Source: Rugamonas fusca
GTDB lineage: Bacteria; Pseudomonadota; Gammaproteobacteria; Burkholderiales; Burkholderiaceae_D
NCBI RefSeq assembly: GCF_014042365.1
Contig: NZ_JACEZS010000026.1
Location: 1 to 64,000, forward strand
Direction: 5' to 3'
DNA length: 64,000 nucleotides
Shown here: piece after piece, positions 46,409-55,622 of the stretch
Numbering within the stretch: position 1 is the stretch's first letter
Layout of the letters: every line of letters begins with the position of its first letter
Notes under the pieces: generated by a model
Database searches by the model: none
What the model was told of the DNA's origin: nothing
The model's input: the letters and a program-made list of their open reading frames with translations, nothing else
Position numbers and translations under genes: made by a program

Positions 46409-46474
46409 AGAAAAACCGTGTTACGTCCCCGATTTTGCGCCATGGAAAAATCGGGGACGTAACACGGTTTTTCT
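46409..46474. repeat. 28-bp perfect palindromic repeat
   Basis: The arms 46409-46436 and 46447-46474 are exactly complementary around a 10-base loop. The arm includes CCGTGTTACGTCCCCGAT, also found at 15723-15740. It separates the convergent pbpC and Bax-inhibitor genes and would form a very stable hairpin in either transcript. Confidence 0.9.
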
Positions 46475-46480
46475 AGGGCG

Positions 46481-46507
46481 AAAAAAAAGCCGGCGTGGGG
46501 CCGGCTT
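46481..46507 (-). terminator. Terminator of the Bax-inhibitor-1 family gene
   Basis: Read on the minus strand, AAGCCGGC (46507-46500) pairs with GCCGGCTT (46494-46487) around a 5-base loop and runs into a T tract (46486-46481). It lies 21 bases after the gene's stop codon. Confidence 0.88.
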
Positions 46508-46527
46508 GGGGAGGAGTGCTGTTTCGC

Positions 46528-47211
46528 TCAGTCGCGGCTGCCGCCGAAGATGCCCAGCAGCTGCAGCAGGTTGACGAAGATGTTGTACACGTCCAGGTAA
46601 ATGGCCAGCGTGGCGCGGATGTAGTTGGTCTCGCCGCCGTTTACGATTTGCTGCACGTCATACAGGATGTAGGCCGAGAAGATGGCGATCGCGATCACGG
46701 AAATGGTGATGGCCAGCGCCGGCAGGCCCAGGAAAATATTGGCCAGCGAGGCGATGATCATCACGATCACGCCGGCGAACAGCCACTTGCCCAGGCCCGA
46801 GAAGTCGCGCTTGGACACGGTGGCCACGCTGGCCATCACGGCGAACACGCTGGCCGTGCCGCCGAATGCGGTCATGATCAGGAAACCACCATTGCTGTAG
46901 CCGAGCGTGCGCGACAGGATGGGGGTGAGCATCAGCCCCATGAAGAAGGTGAAACCAAGCAGCAAGGCCACGCCCAGGCCGCTGTCCTTGTTGCGCTCGA
47001 TGCCCCAGATGAAGCCGAACGCGATCGCCAGGAACAGCAGCGCGCCCAGGCCGCCGCCCAGCATCGGCACGTGGAAGGCCACGCCGATGAAGGCGCCCAG
47101 CACGGTCGGCACCATCGACAGCGCCAACAGCCAATAGGTGTTGCGCAGTACATTATGGCGGACCGCCTGGCTGCTGCCGGCATAGTCATAGATGTTTTGC
47201 ATTTGATTCAT
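46528..47211 (-). CDS. Bax inhibitor-1/YccA-family membrane protein
   Basis: A 227-residue integral membrane protein with seven hydrophobic segments, as usual for the TMBIM/BI-1 family. It contains the typical FFMGLMLTPILSRTLGYSNG, AFGGTASVFAVMAS and the C-terminal YLDVYNIFVNLLQLLGIF. The relative YccA of E. coli modulates the FtsH protease; YbhL and BsYetJ are calcium-leak channels. Which role applies is unknown. FtsH partners HflK and HflC are encoded 12 kb away. ATG 47211 is preceded by GGAGG. Confidence 0.9.
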   Translation of the reverse strand: MNQMQNIYDYAGSSQAVRHNVLRNTYWLLALSMVPTVLGAFIGVAFHVPMLGGGLGALLFLAIAFGFIWGIERNKDSGLGVALLLGFTFFMGLMLTPILSRTLGYSNGGFLIMTAFGGTASVFAVMASVATVSKRDFSGLGKWLFAGVIVMIIASLANIFLGLPALAITISVIAIAIFSAYILYDVQQIVNGGETNYIRATLAIYLDVYNIFVNLLQLLGIFGGSRD

Positions 47212-47461
47212 AGTGCCTCCAATTCATTGGTGTTCATGGCGTGTACAGTGAGCGCCGTGATAAAAGCATAGCATGCCAGGGAAAAAACGCGCAGAATCGC
47301 CCTTGGCGCTGGCTTAATTCTAGCTTAAATCCGGCTGAAACCGGCCCGCGCCGCCGACTTGCCTTGCAATATCCGTTAGGTGGGGTGTTCTATGGTAAAA
47401 TCAAAGGTTGATTGAGTTATCAATACTTGTTTTAAACCTTTCTTTTTATTGGAGTTTTTAA

Positions 47462-47887
47462 ATGGCAATCGAACGCACCCTGTCGATCATCAAACCAGAC
47501 GCAGTCGCCAAAAACGTTATCGGCCAAATCTACAGCCGTTTCGAAGGCGCTGGCCTGAAGATCGTCGCAGCCCGCATGACCCTGCTGTCGCGCGCTGATG
47601 CCGAAGGCTTCTACGCCGCCCACAAAGAGCGCGGCTTCTTCAAGGATCTGGTGGACTTCATGGTTTCCGGTCCTGTCATGATCCAGGTGCTGGAAGGCGA
47701 GAACGCCGTGCTGGCCCACCGCGACCTGATGGGCGCCACCGATCCGAAGAAAGCTGAAAAAGGCACCATCCGTGCTGACTTCGCTGAGTCGATCGATGCC
47801 AACGCCGTGCACGGTTCGGACGGCGTGGAAGCTGCTGCCACCGAAATCGCTTACTTCTTCCCAGCACTGAACGTCTACTCGCGTTAA
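47462..47887 (+). CDS. ndk: Nucleoside diphosphate kinase
   Basis: A 141-residue enzyme that balances nucleoside triphosphates. It begins ERTLSIIKPDAVAKNVIGQI, contains VMVSGPVMIQVLEGENAV-type sequence, and carries the phosphorylated His in NAVHGSDGVEAA near residue 117. Full family length. The ribosome site TTGGAG precedes ATG 47462. It opens the series of conserved genes running to purA. Confidence 0.97.
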   Translation: MAIERTLSIIKPDAVAKNVIGQIYSRFEGAGLKIVAARMTLLSRADAEGFYAAHKERGFFKDLVDFMVSGPVMIQVLEGENAVLAHRDLMGATDPKKAEKGTIRADFAESIDANAVHGSDGVEAAATEIAYFFPALNVYSR

Positions 47888-47984
47888 TTGACGCCTGGCG
47901 CGCGCCGCGTGCGGCGCCGCCGCTGATGTACCCCGTTCCCGCCCCGGCGGGGACGGATTGATTGGAATTGCATTGAACAAGATT

Positions 47985-49157
47985 ATGGATACGACCCTCA
48001 CCAACTTGCTGGACCTGGATCCCGCGCAGCTCATCGCCTATTGCGCCGAGTTGGGAGAGAAGCCGTTCCGCGCCAAACAACTGCAGCGCTGGATCCACCA
48101 GTTCGGCGCCGCCGATTTCGACTCGATGACGGACCTGGCCAAGTCGCTGCGCGACAAGCTCAAGACGCGTGCCGAAGTGCGCGCGCCGGCCGTCATCAGC
48201 GACCACACCTCGTCCGACGGCACCCGCAAGTGGCTGGTGGACGTGGGCAACGGCAACGCCGTGGAAACCGTGTACATCCCGGAAGACAACCGCGGCACGC
48301 TGTGCATCTCGACCCAGGCCGGCTGCGCCGTCAACTGCCGTTTCTGCTCCACGGGCAAGCAGGGCTTCAACCGCAACCTGACCGTGGGCGAGATCATCGG
48401 CCAGCTGTGGATGGCCGAATTCGAACTGCGCCGCACCAAGGGCATCGAGCCCGGCCCCAAGGGTGAACGCCAGATCACCAACGTGGTGATGATGGGCATG
48501 GGCGAGCCGCTGCTGAACTTCGAACCCACCGTCACGGCCCTCAAGCTGATGCTGGACGATAACGCCTACGGCCTGTCGCGCCGCCGGGTCACCTTGTCGA
48601 CCTCCGGCGTGGTGCCGATGATGGACAAGCTGTCGCAGGAAGTGCCGGTGGCGCTGGCCGTGTCGCTGCACGCGTCGAACGACGCGTTGCGCGATGGGTT
48701 GGTGCCGCTCAATAAAAAATACCCGTTGAAGGAGCTGCTGGCCGCCTGCAAGCGCTACCTGGAATTTGCGCCGCGCGACTTCATCACCTTTGAATACTGC
48801 ATGCTCGACGGCTTCAACGACTCCGACGAGCACGCGCGCGAGCTGGTGGCCCTGGTGCAGGACCGCCAGCACGGCGTGAACTGCAAGTTCAACCTGATTC
48901 CGTTCAACCCCTTCCCGGAATCGGGCTTGTTCCGCTCGAAGAACCCGCGCATCAAGGCCTTCGCCCAGATCCTGATGGACGCCGGCATCGTCACCACCAT
49001 CCGCAAGACGCGCGGCGACGATATCGACGCCGCCTGCGGCCAGCTGGCCGGTGAAGTCCAGGACCGCACCCGGGTCCAGGAGCGCATGGAAAAGATGGCC
49101 GAATACCAGCAGAAGTTCGGCGCCAACTTCGGCAAGATCGTGGAGATCCGTTCCTGA
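47985..49157 (+). CDS. rlmN: Dual-specificity 23S rRNA/tRNA adenine-C2 methyltransferase RlmN
   Basis: A 390-residue radical-SAM enzyme that methylates A2503 of 23S rRNA and A37 of some tRNAs. The iron-sulfur motif CxxxCxxC is in GCAVNCRFCSTGKQGF, followed by NVVMMGMGEPLLNF and VSLHASND. The catalytic Cys is near the end in DDIDAACGQLAG. ATG 47985 is chosen because family members begin a few residues before the LTNLLDLDPAQL segment; TTG 47958 is also open. Its TGA overlaps the pilW start (TGATG). Confidence 0.95.
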   Translation: MDTTLTNLLDLDPAQLIAYCAELGEKPFRAKQLQRWIHQFGAADFDSMTDLAKSLRDKLKTRAEVRAPAVISDHTSSDGTRKWLVDVGNGNAVETVYIPEDNRGTLCISTQAGCAVNCRFCSTGKQGFNRNLTVGEIIGQLWMAEFELRRTKGIEPGPKGERQITNVVMMGMGEPLLNFEPTVTALKLMLDDNAYGLSRRRVTLSTSGVVPMMDKLSQEVPVALAVSLHASNDALRDGLVPLNKKYPLKELLAACKRYLEFAPRDFITFEYCMLDGFNDSDEHARELVALVQDRQHGVNCKFNLIPFNPFPESGLFRSKNPRIKAFAQILMDAGIVTTIRKTRGDDIDAACGQLAGEVQDRTRVQERMEKMAEYQQKFGANFGKIVEIRS

Positions 49158-49969
49158 TGACACCCCTGGTCCGACGCCGCCGTCCGTTGCTGTCCGCCCT
49201 GGCGCTGGCAGCGCTGCTGGCCGGCTGTGCCGCCGGTCCGGGCAATAGTGGCAAGGAGGAGCTGCAGACGGCGTCGGACCTGACCTCGGCCCAGCGCCGC
49301 GCCAGCATCCGCATGCAGCTGGCCGTGGGCTACTACGAGCAGGGCCAGTACGCCGTGGCGCTCGATGAAGTGAAGCTGGCGCTGGTGGCCGATCCCCAGT
49401 ACGTGGATGCCTACGGCATGCGTGCCCTGATCTACATGGCCATGGGCGAGACGGCCCTGGCCGAGGATAACTTCGTGCACGCGCTCAAGCTGGCGCCGCG
49501 CAATCCCGATCTGGCCAACAATTACGGCTCGTTCCTGTGCGAGCACGGCCGTGTGCCCGAGGCGCTCAAGCATTTCGAGCAAGCCTTGAACAACCCGGCC
49601 TACAAGTCGCCGGACAAGGCGCTGAACAACGCCGGTTCCTGCGCGCTGAAGATCAAGGATTACGCGGCGGCGGAAAAATACCTGCTGCGTGCCTTGCAAC
49701 TGACGCCCGACCTGGCCGCGACCAACGCCAACCTGGCGCAGGTCTACTACGCGCGGGGCGATTATCCCCGTGCCGGTTTTTTCATTACCCGGCTGGGCAA
49801 GTTAGCAAAGATGGAGAGCATGACGGCCGATGTGCTGTGGCTCGCGATTAAAGTGCAGCATAAGCTCGGCGACAAGGACGCGGAAGCTGGCTGGGCGACG
49901 CAATTGCGGCGTCACCACCCCGGTTCGGTCGAGTATGCAGCGTATCAACGTGGGGCGTTTGATGAATGA
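49157..49969 (+). CDS. pilW: Type IV pilus biogenesis lipoprotein PilW/PilF
   Basis: A 270-residue outer-membrane lipoprotein with six TPR-like repeats (for example GYYEQGQYAVALDEVKLALV and NNYGSFLCEHGRVPEALKHF). The lipobox LLAGC places the lipidated Cys near residue 24. It serves as pilotin for secretin PilQ multimer formation. The start overlaps the rlmN stop. The rlmN-pilW-rodZ-ispG order is a conserved proteobacterial cluster, which supports the name over a generic TPR protein. Confidence 0.88.
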   Translation: MTPLVRRRRPLLSALALAALLAGCAAGPGNSGKEELQTASDLTSAQRRASIRMQLAVGYYEQGQYAVALDEVKLALVADPQYVDAYGMRALIYMAMGETALAEDNFVHALKLAPRNPDLANNYGSFLCEHGRVPEALKHFEQALNNPAYKSPDKALNNAGSCALKIKDYAAAEKYLLRALQLTPDLAATNANLAQVYYARGDYPRAGFFITRLGKLAKMESMTADVLWLAIKVQHKLGDKDAEAGWATQLRRHHPGSVEYAAYQRGAFDE

Positions 49970-49982
49970 AACAGGGGTACCA

Positions 49983-51023
49983 ATGAATTCAGAGTGGGCT
50001 GAACCGCCAAAAGACCAGGGCAGCAACCTGGCCACGCCCGGAGTACAACTGGCCGCCGCCCGCGAAGCGGCCGGCTGGACGATAGAACAGATCGCCGATC
50101 AGCTGAAACTGGCGCCGCGCCAGGTGATCGCGCTGGAGAAGGGCGACTATGCGTCGCTGCCCAACATGGCCGTGGTGCGCGGTTTCGTGCGCGCCTACGC
50201 CAAAGTGCTGAAGATAGACGCCACGCCGCTGGTGGCCATGATCGAAGTGGTCTCGCCCACCAGCCACGAGGCGTCGCCGCCGCGCCGCGAGCGCTCGCCC
50301 ACGTTTTCCGAATCGCGCTTCCCGTCGCTGACGGAGCGTTCGTCCAAGCCGGCCGGCTGGATGATAGTCGCTGGCGTGGCCGTGGTGATCGCCGCCGCCG
50401 GCGCCTATGCCTATCACGCCGGGCTGATCGCGCCGGGCATGCTGGGGCAGGGCAAGGATGGCGCCACCGTCGCCGCACCGGCCGTGGCCGGGAAGGCCGC
50501 CAACGTCACCGCACCGATCGAGACCACGCTGGTCAAGCCGGGCCAGGAGACGGCGCCCATGCAGTCGCCGTCCGTGCCGTTGATTTCCGTGCCGCCGCAA
50601 GGTGGCGCGCCGGCCGCCGGTTCGCCCGGCGCTGGCGCTGCCCCGGCTGCGGCTCCTGTCGCTGGTGCTGCGAACGCCGCAGCGCCCGTCACGCCGCCCG
50701 CGGCGGCGCCGGCCCCTGTTGCCACCACCGCACCTGCGGCACCGGCGCCTGCACCGGTCGCAGCCCCTGCGCCGGCGGCCGCCAGCGGTAACGCGCTGGT
50801 ATTGAAAGTGACCCAGGATTCGTGGATTGAGATCCGCCGTCCAGGCAAGTCGCCGCTCATTTCGCGCCTGGTCAAGGCCGGCGCCACGGAGACGTTCGAC
50901 ATCACCGATCCCGCCCTGCTCATCGTTGGCAAGCCGGCCGGCGTGGAAGCGACGCTGGGCGGCGCGCCGCTGCCGCTGCCGTCCGTGGCCGGTGGCACGA
51001 TCTCGCGCGTGAACATCAAGTAA
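49983..51023 (+). CDS. rodZ: RodZ-like cytoskeletal helix-turn-helix protein
   Basis: A 346-residue bitopic membrane protein. A Cro/xre-like helix-turn-helix at about 20-85 (LAAAREAAGWTIEQIADQLK, then VIALEKGDYASLPNMAVVRG) faces the cytoplasm and binds MreB. A transmembrane helix is at about 117-137 (WMIVAGVAVVIAAAGAYAYH), a long Ala/Pro-rich periplasmic linker follows, and a DUF4115 beta domain lies at about 262-346. It helps set rod shape. ATG 49983 has AGGGG upstream; ATG 49962 would overlap pilW and add seven residues. Confidence 0.9.
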   Translation: MNSEWAEPPKDQGSNLATPGVQLAAAREAAGWTIEQIADQLKLAPRQVIALEKGDYASLPNMAVVRGFVRAYAKVLKIDATPLVAMIEVVSPTSHEASPPRRERSPTFSESRFPSLTERSSKPAGWMIVAGVAVVIAAAGAYAYHAGLIAPGMLGQGKDGATVAAPAVAGKAANVTAPIETTLVKPGQETAPMQSPSVPLISVPPQGGAPAAGSPGAGAAPAAAPVAGAANAAAPVTPPAAAPAPVATTAPAAPAPAPVAAPAPAAASGNALVLKVTQDSWIEIRRPGKSPLISRLVKAGATETFDITDPALLIVGKPAGVEATLGGAPLPLPSVAGGTISRVNIK

Positions 51024-51054
51024 TCCCGTTTTACAGCACACAAACAGAACACCC

Positions 51055-52329
51055 ATGTCTACAACGACTACGCAAACAGCCATTCCTTCCGGTCCGTGCG
51101 CGCGCCGCGCCAGCCGCCGCGTGCTGGTGGCCAACGGCGCCCGCCAGGTGTGGGTCGGCGGCGACGCGCCCGTGGTGGTGCAGTCGATGACCAACACCGA
51201 TACGGCCGACGTGATCGCCACGGCGATCCAGATCAAGGAGCTGGCCCGCGCCGGTTCCGAACTGGTGCGCCTGACGGTGGACAAGCCGGAGGCGGCGGCC
51301 GCCGTGCCCTACATCCGCGAGCAGCTCGACAAGATGGAGATCGACGTGCCGCTGGTGGGCGACTTCCACTACAACGGCCACACGCTGTTGAACGAGTATC
51401 CCGAGTGCGCCAAGGCGCTGGCCAAGTACCGCATCAATCCGGGCAACGTGGGCAAGGGCGCCAAGCGCGACAGCCAGTTCGCCCAGATGATCGAAGTGGC
51501 GGCCCGCTACGACAAGCCGGTGCGCATCGGCGTCAACTGGGGCAGCCTGGATCAGGCGCTGCTGGCGCGCATCATGGACGAGAACGCTGGCCGTGCCGAG
51601 CCGTGGAGCGCGCAGGCCGTGATGTACGAGGCGCTGATCACCTCCGCCATCGAGAACGCCGTGCGTGCGGAAGAACTGGGCCTGGGCCGCGACAAGATCA
51701 TCCTGTCGTGCAAGGTGTCGGGCGTGCAGGACCTGATCGCCGTGTACCGCGAACTGGCGCGCCGCTGCGACTACCCGCTGCACCTGGGGCTGACCGAGGC
51801 CGGCATGGGCAGCAAGGGTATCGTCGCTTCCACGGCCGCGCTGTCGGTGCTGCTGCAAGAGGGCATCGGCGACACCATCCGCATTTCGCTCACGCCGGAA
51901 CCGGGTGGCGACCGCACCAGGGAAGTGGTGGTGGGCCAGGAGATCCTGCAGACCATGGGCCTGCGCAAGTTCACGCCGATGGTGATTGCCTGCCCCGGCT
52001 GCGGCCGTACCACCTCGACCACCTTCCAGGAACTGGCCGACAACATCCAGACCTATCTGCGCGAGCAGATGCCGGAGTGGAAAAAGATCTATCCGGGCGT
52101 GGAAGCGATGAACGTGGCCGTGATGGGCTGCATCGTCAACGGCCCCGGCGAGTCGAAGCACGCCAACATCGGCATCAGCCTGCCCGGTACGGGCGAGTCG
52201 CCGGCCGCCCCCGTGTTCGTGGACGGCCAGAAGGTGGCCACCCTGCGCGGTGAGCGCATCGTCGAAGAATTCCAGACCATCGTATTGAATTACGTGCAGA
52301 CCAACTACGGCAAGACCGTGGCTGCCTAA
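51055..52329 (+). CDS. ispG: 4-hydroxy-3-methylbut-2-en-1-yl diphosphate synthase IspG
   Basis: A 424-residue iron-sulfur enzyme of the MEP isoprenoid pathway. The TIM-barrel part starts at VWVGGDAPVVVQSMTNTDT and includes VPLVGDFHYNGH. The three cluster cysteines are in CPGCGRTT and MGCIVNGPGESKHANIG. It is the slightly longer proteobacterial form. Neighbours rodZ and hisS follow the usual order. The start is in a weak ribosome-site context. Confidence 0.97.
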   Translation: MSTTTTQTAIPSGPCARRASRRVLVANGARQVWVGGDAPVVVQSMTNTDTADVIATAIQIKELARAGSELVRLTVDKPEAAAAVPYIREQLDKMEIDVPLVGDFHYNGHTLLNEYPECAKALAKYRINPGNVGKGAKRDSQFAQMIEVAARYDKPVRIGVNWGSLDQALLARIMDENAGRAEPWSAQAVMYEALITSAIENAVRAEELGLGRDKIILSCKVSGVQDLIAVYRELARRCDYPLHLGLTEAGMGSKGIVASTAALSVLLQEGIGDTIRISLTPEPGGDRTREVVVGQEILQTMGLRKFTPMVIACPGCGRTTSTTFQELADNIQTYLREQMPEWKKIYPGVEAMNVAVMGCIVNGPGESKHANIGISLPGTGESPAAPVFVDGQKVATLRGERIVEEFQTIVLNYVQTNYGKTVAA

Positions 52330-52353
52330 GCTAAAGATTAAAAGAAGAGCGCA

Positions 52354-53703
52354 ATGTCCGAAAACAAAAAAGCTGAGAAAATCGTCGCAGTCAAAGGCAT
52401 GAACGACATCCTGCCGGGTGATGCGCACCTGTGGGAACTGTTCCAGAACACCGCCCAATCGGTGGTGCAGAGCTATGGCTTCCAGCAGATCCGCACCCCC
52501 ATCGTGGAAAACACGGGCCTGTTCGCGCGCGCCATCGGCGCCGTGACGGACATCGTGGAAAAGGAGATGTATTCGTTCACCGATTCCATGAACGGCGACC
52601 AGCTCACGCTGCGTCCGGAAGGCACGGCTGGCGTGGTGCGCGCCGTGATCGAGCATAACCTGGTGTATGAAGGCCCCAAGCGCCTGTGGTACACGGGCCC
52701 CATGTTCCGCCACGAGCGTCCCCAGCGCGGCCGCTATCGCCAGTTCTACCAGTTCGGCTGCGAAGCCGTCGGCTTCAATGGCCCGGACATCGACGCGGAA
52801 CTGATCATGCTGTGCCGCCGCCTGTGGGATGACCTGGGCCTGCAGAACATCCGCCTGGAACTGAACTCGATCGGCGACGCCGAGGAGCGCGCCCGTCATC
52901 GCGTGGACCTGATCGCCTACCTGGAATCGCACGAAGCCCTGCTGGACGCGGAAGCCAAGCGCCGCCTGCACAGCAACCCGCTGCGCATCCTGGACACCAA
53001 GAATCCGGCCATGCAGGAGATGGTCAACAACGCGCCCAAGCTGCTGGACTACCTGGGCGAGGAATCGCTGGCCCACTTCAATGGCGTGCGCAAGATCCTC
53101 GACCACAACAACATCCCGTACACCATCAACACCCGCCTGGTGCGCGGCCTCGATTACTACAACCGCACCGTGTTCGAGTGGGTGACGGACCAACTGGGTT
53201 CGCAAGGCACCGTGTGCGCGGGCGGCCGCTACGATCCGCTGATCGCCAGCTTCGGCGGCAAGCCCACGCCGGCCGTCGGCTTCGCGATGGGCATCGAACG
53301 CCTGCTGGAACTGATGAAGGAAGAGGGCGAGCCTGAGCAGCCCAACCAGTGCGACGTGTACCTGGTGCACCAGGGTGAAGCGGCCCAGCTGCAGGCATTC
53401 GTGCTGGGCGAGCGTATCCGCGATGCTGGCCTGGACGTGATCATGCACGCCTCCACGGCCGCCGGCGCCGGCAGTTTCAAGTCGCAGATGAAGAAGGCCG
53501 ACGGCAGCGGCGCTGCCTTCGCCGTCATCATCGGCGAAGACGAAGTGGCCAACCACACGGCCAGCGTCAAGGCCATGCGCGCGGCCGAAGGCGAGCAGCA
53601 GCAGGCTAACGTGCCGTTCGATGAGGTAGTGGACTTCCTGGTCGACCAGATCACCAGCGACGGCGGCCACTATCACGTGCACGACGAGAACTGCAAGCAC
53701 TAA
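52354..53703 (+). CDS. hisS: Histidine-tRNA ligase
   Basis: A 449-residue class II synthetase. Motif 1 is near 30-60, motif 2 is in FRHERPQRGRYRQFYQFGCE, the histidine-binding LVRGLDYYNRTVFE is mid-protein, and motif 3 is in GFAMGIERL. The C-terminal anticodon-binding domain follows from about 335, ending in a His-rich tail. AAAAGAAGAG upstream is the ribosome site. It follows ispG by 24 bases. Confidence 0.97.
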   Translation: MSENKKAEKIVAVKGMNDILPGDAHLWELFQNTAQSVVQSYGFQQIRTPIVENTGLFARAIGAVTDIVEKEMYSFTDSMNGDQLTLRPEGTAGVVRAVIEHNLVYEGPKRLWYTGPMFRHERPQRGRYRQFYQFGCEAVGFNGPDIDAELIMLCRRLWDDLGLQNIRLELNSIGDAEERARHRVDLIAYLESHEALLDAEAKRRLHSNPLRILDTKNPAMQEMVNNAPKLLDYLGEESLAHFNGVRKILDHNNIPYTINTRLVRGLDYYNRTVFEWVTDQLGSQGTVCAGGRYDPLIASFGGKPTPAVGFAMGIERLLELMKEEGEPEQPNQCDVYLVHQGEAAQLQAFVLGERIRDAGLDVIMHASTAAGAGSFKSQMKKADGSGAAFAVIIGEDEVANHTASVKAMRAAEGEQQQANVPFDEVVDFLVDQITSDGGHYHVHDENCKH

Positions 53704-53756
53704 GCAGTACCGATAGACCTTCGATTAACCCTTACAACCCCAACTGACCTGAACTC

Positions 53757-54410
53757 ATGGCATACGATCTCGAAGAACAAGAACAACTTGCTTCCCTCAA
53801 AGCGTGGTGGAATCAGTATGGCAACCTCACTTCGTGGGTGCTGATCGCAGGCCTGGCCGCCTACTCGGGCTGGACCGGCTGGAACTACTACCAGCGCAGC
53901 CAGGCCGCCCAGGCATCGGCCCTGTACGACGAGCTGCAGCACGCCGTCGACGCCAAGGACGCGGCCAAGGTGCTGCGTGCGGCCGGCGACATGGAAAGCC
54001 GCTATGGCAGCACCACCTACGCGCCCATGGGCGCGCTGCTGGCCGCCAAGAGCGCGTTCGATGCCAATGACCTGAAATCGGCCAAGGCCCAGCTGCAATG
54101 GGCATCCGAGCATGGCGACGAGGAATACAAGTCGGTGGCCAAGGTCCGCCTGGCCGGCGTGCTGCTGGACGAGAAAGCCTATGACGAAGCGCTCAAGGTA
54201 CTGGCCACCGTCACCGCGCCGCAGTTCGCCGGCGCCGTGGCCGACCGCAAGGGCGATGTGCTGGCCGCGCAGAACAAGCTGGCCGAAGCCCGCGCCGCCT
54301 ACCAGGCCGCGCTGGACGCGACGGACAAGAAGAACCCCGGCCGCCAGCTGATCGAACTGAAGTTCGAAGCCATCGGCGGCGCCGTGCCCGCGGCCAAGGA
54401 CGCGGCATAA
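53757..54410 (+). CDS. YfgM-family periplasmic TPR membrane protein
   Basis: A 217-residue protein with one N-terminal membrane anchor at about 23-42 (WVLIAGLAAYSGWTGWNYY) and a periplasmic TPR domain (YKSVAKVRLAGVLLDEKAYD, QNKLAEARAAYQAALDAT). Its place between hisS and bamB is the conserved position of YfgM, an ancillary SecYEG-linked chaperone partner of PpiD. Start begins MAYDLEEQEQLASLKAWW, the family's signature opening. Confidence 0.92.
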   Translation: MAYDLEEQEQLASLKAWWNQYGNLTSWVLIAGLAAYSGWTGWNYYQRSQAAQASALYDELQHAVDAKDAAKVLRAAGDMESRYGSTTYAPMGALLAAKSAFDANDLKSAKAQLQWASEHGDEEYKSVAKVRLAGVLLDEKAYDEALKVLATVTAPQFAGAVADRKGDVLAAQNKLAEARAAYQAALDATDKKNPGRQLIELKFEAIGGAVPAAKDAA

Positions 54411-54481
54411 GCATCTTCGCGAGGACGCGCGCGACAGGCGCGCCGTCCCTCATGCCTTACCTGTACCAACAAGGTTAATTT

Positions 54482-55618
54482 ATGCGCACCACCCAAAAAA
54501 TAATCGCAGTGAGCCTGCTGGCGCTGATGTCCGGCTGCTCGCTGTTCTCGTCGAAGGAAACCAAGAACCAGCCAGCGCCGCTGGTTGAGTTCAAGGCCAC
54601 CATGTCGCCGCACGCGGCATGGAAGTATTCACTCGGTTCGTCCGGCCAGGCCGTGTTCACGCCCGCCCTGGTGGGCAACAACCTGTACGCGGCCGATGCC
54701 GGCGGCACCCTGGCGAAGCTGGACGCGGCCACGGGCAAGGAGCTGTGGCGCGTCAAGACGGGCGCGGACCTGACGGCCGGCGTGGGCAGCAACGGCGACG
54801 TGACCGTGGTCGGCGCGGCCAAGGGTGTTATCCTTGCGTTCGACGCCAACGGCAAGCCGCTGTGGAAGGCGCAGGCGTCGAGCGAAGTGCTGTCCTCGCC
54901 CGTGGTGGGCACGGACGTGGTGGTGGTGCGCAGCGTCGACAACCAGATCACGGCCTATGAGGCGGCCACCGGCGCCAGGCGCTGGTCCGTGGCCCGCACC
55001 ACGCCCGCGCTCACGCTGCGCAACGCGCCCGGCATGACCATCGCAGGTCCGAACGTGTACGTGGCCCAGCCGGGTGGCAAGCTGCTGGCGCTGGCCCTGG
55101 TGGGCGGGCTGCCACGCTTTGAAGTGGTGGTGGGCGAGCCGCGCGGCGCGACGGAACTGGAGCGCGTGACCGACATCGCCGGCGCGCCCGTGGTGTATGA
55201 CAAGGACGTGTGCGCCGTGTCTTACCAGGGCCGCGTGGCCTGCTTTGACCTGGCCACCGGCGTACCACGCTGGAACAAGCCCGCGTCCGCCGACGTGGGT
55301 GTGGCTGTCGACCAGCGCTTCGTGTTCGTCGCCGACGACCAGGGCGGGCTGGCCGCGTACAGCCGCGAAACGGGCACCAACGCCTGGAAAACGGACAAGC
55401 TGGCGTTCCGCCGCCTGTCCACGCCTGTGTCGTATGGCCGCGCTGTCGCGGTTGGCGACTATCAGGGTTACATCCACTTCCTGTCGCGGGAAGATGGCGC
55501 TTTAATAGGTCGCGTCGCTACCGACGGCAGCCCGATACAATCGGTGCCTGTGGTGGCGGGCGCGAATTTGATTTTTCAAACCCAATCAGGGACAGTGACC
55601 GCCATCGCGGTCGAGTAA
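54482..55618 (+). CDS. bamB: Outer membrane protein assembly factor BamB
   Basis: A 378-residue lipoprotein with lipobox LMSGC (Cys19) and an eight-bladed PQQ-like beta-propeller (repeats such as LYAADAGGTLAKLDAATGKE and ITAYEAATGARRW). It belongs to the BAM complex that inserts outer-membrane barrels. AAGGT lies upstream of the ATG. It is followed after four bases by der, the canonical order. Confidence 0.95.
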   Translation: MRTTQKIIAVSLLALMSGCSLFSSKETKNQPAPLVEFKATMSPHAAWKYSLGSSGQAVFTPALVGNNLYAADAGGTLAKLDAATGKELWRVKTGADLTAGVGSNGDVTVVGAAKGVILAFDANGKPLWKAQASSEVLSSPVVGTDVVVVRSVDNQITAYEAATGARRWSVARTTPALTLRNAPGMTIAGPNVYVAQPGGKLLALALVGGLPRFEVVVGEPRGATELERVTDIAGAPVVYDKDVCAVSYQGRVACFDLATGVPRWNKPASADVGVAVDQRFVFVADDQGGLAAYSRETGTNAWKTDKLAFRRLSTPVSYGRAVAVGDYQGYIHFLSREDGALIGRVATDGSPIQSVPVVAGANLIFQTQSGTVTAIAVE

Positions 55619-55622
55619 TACA

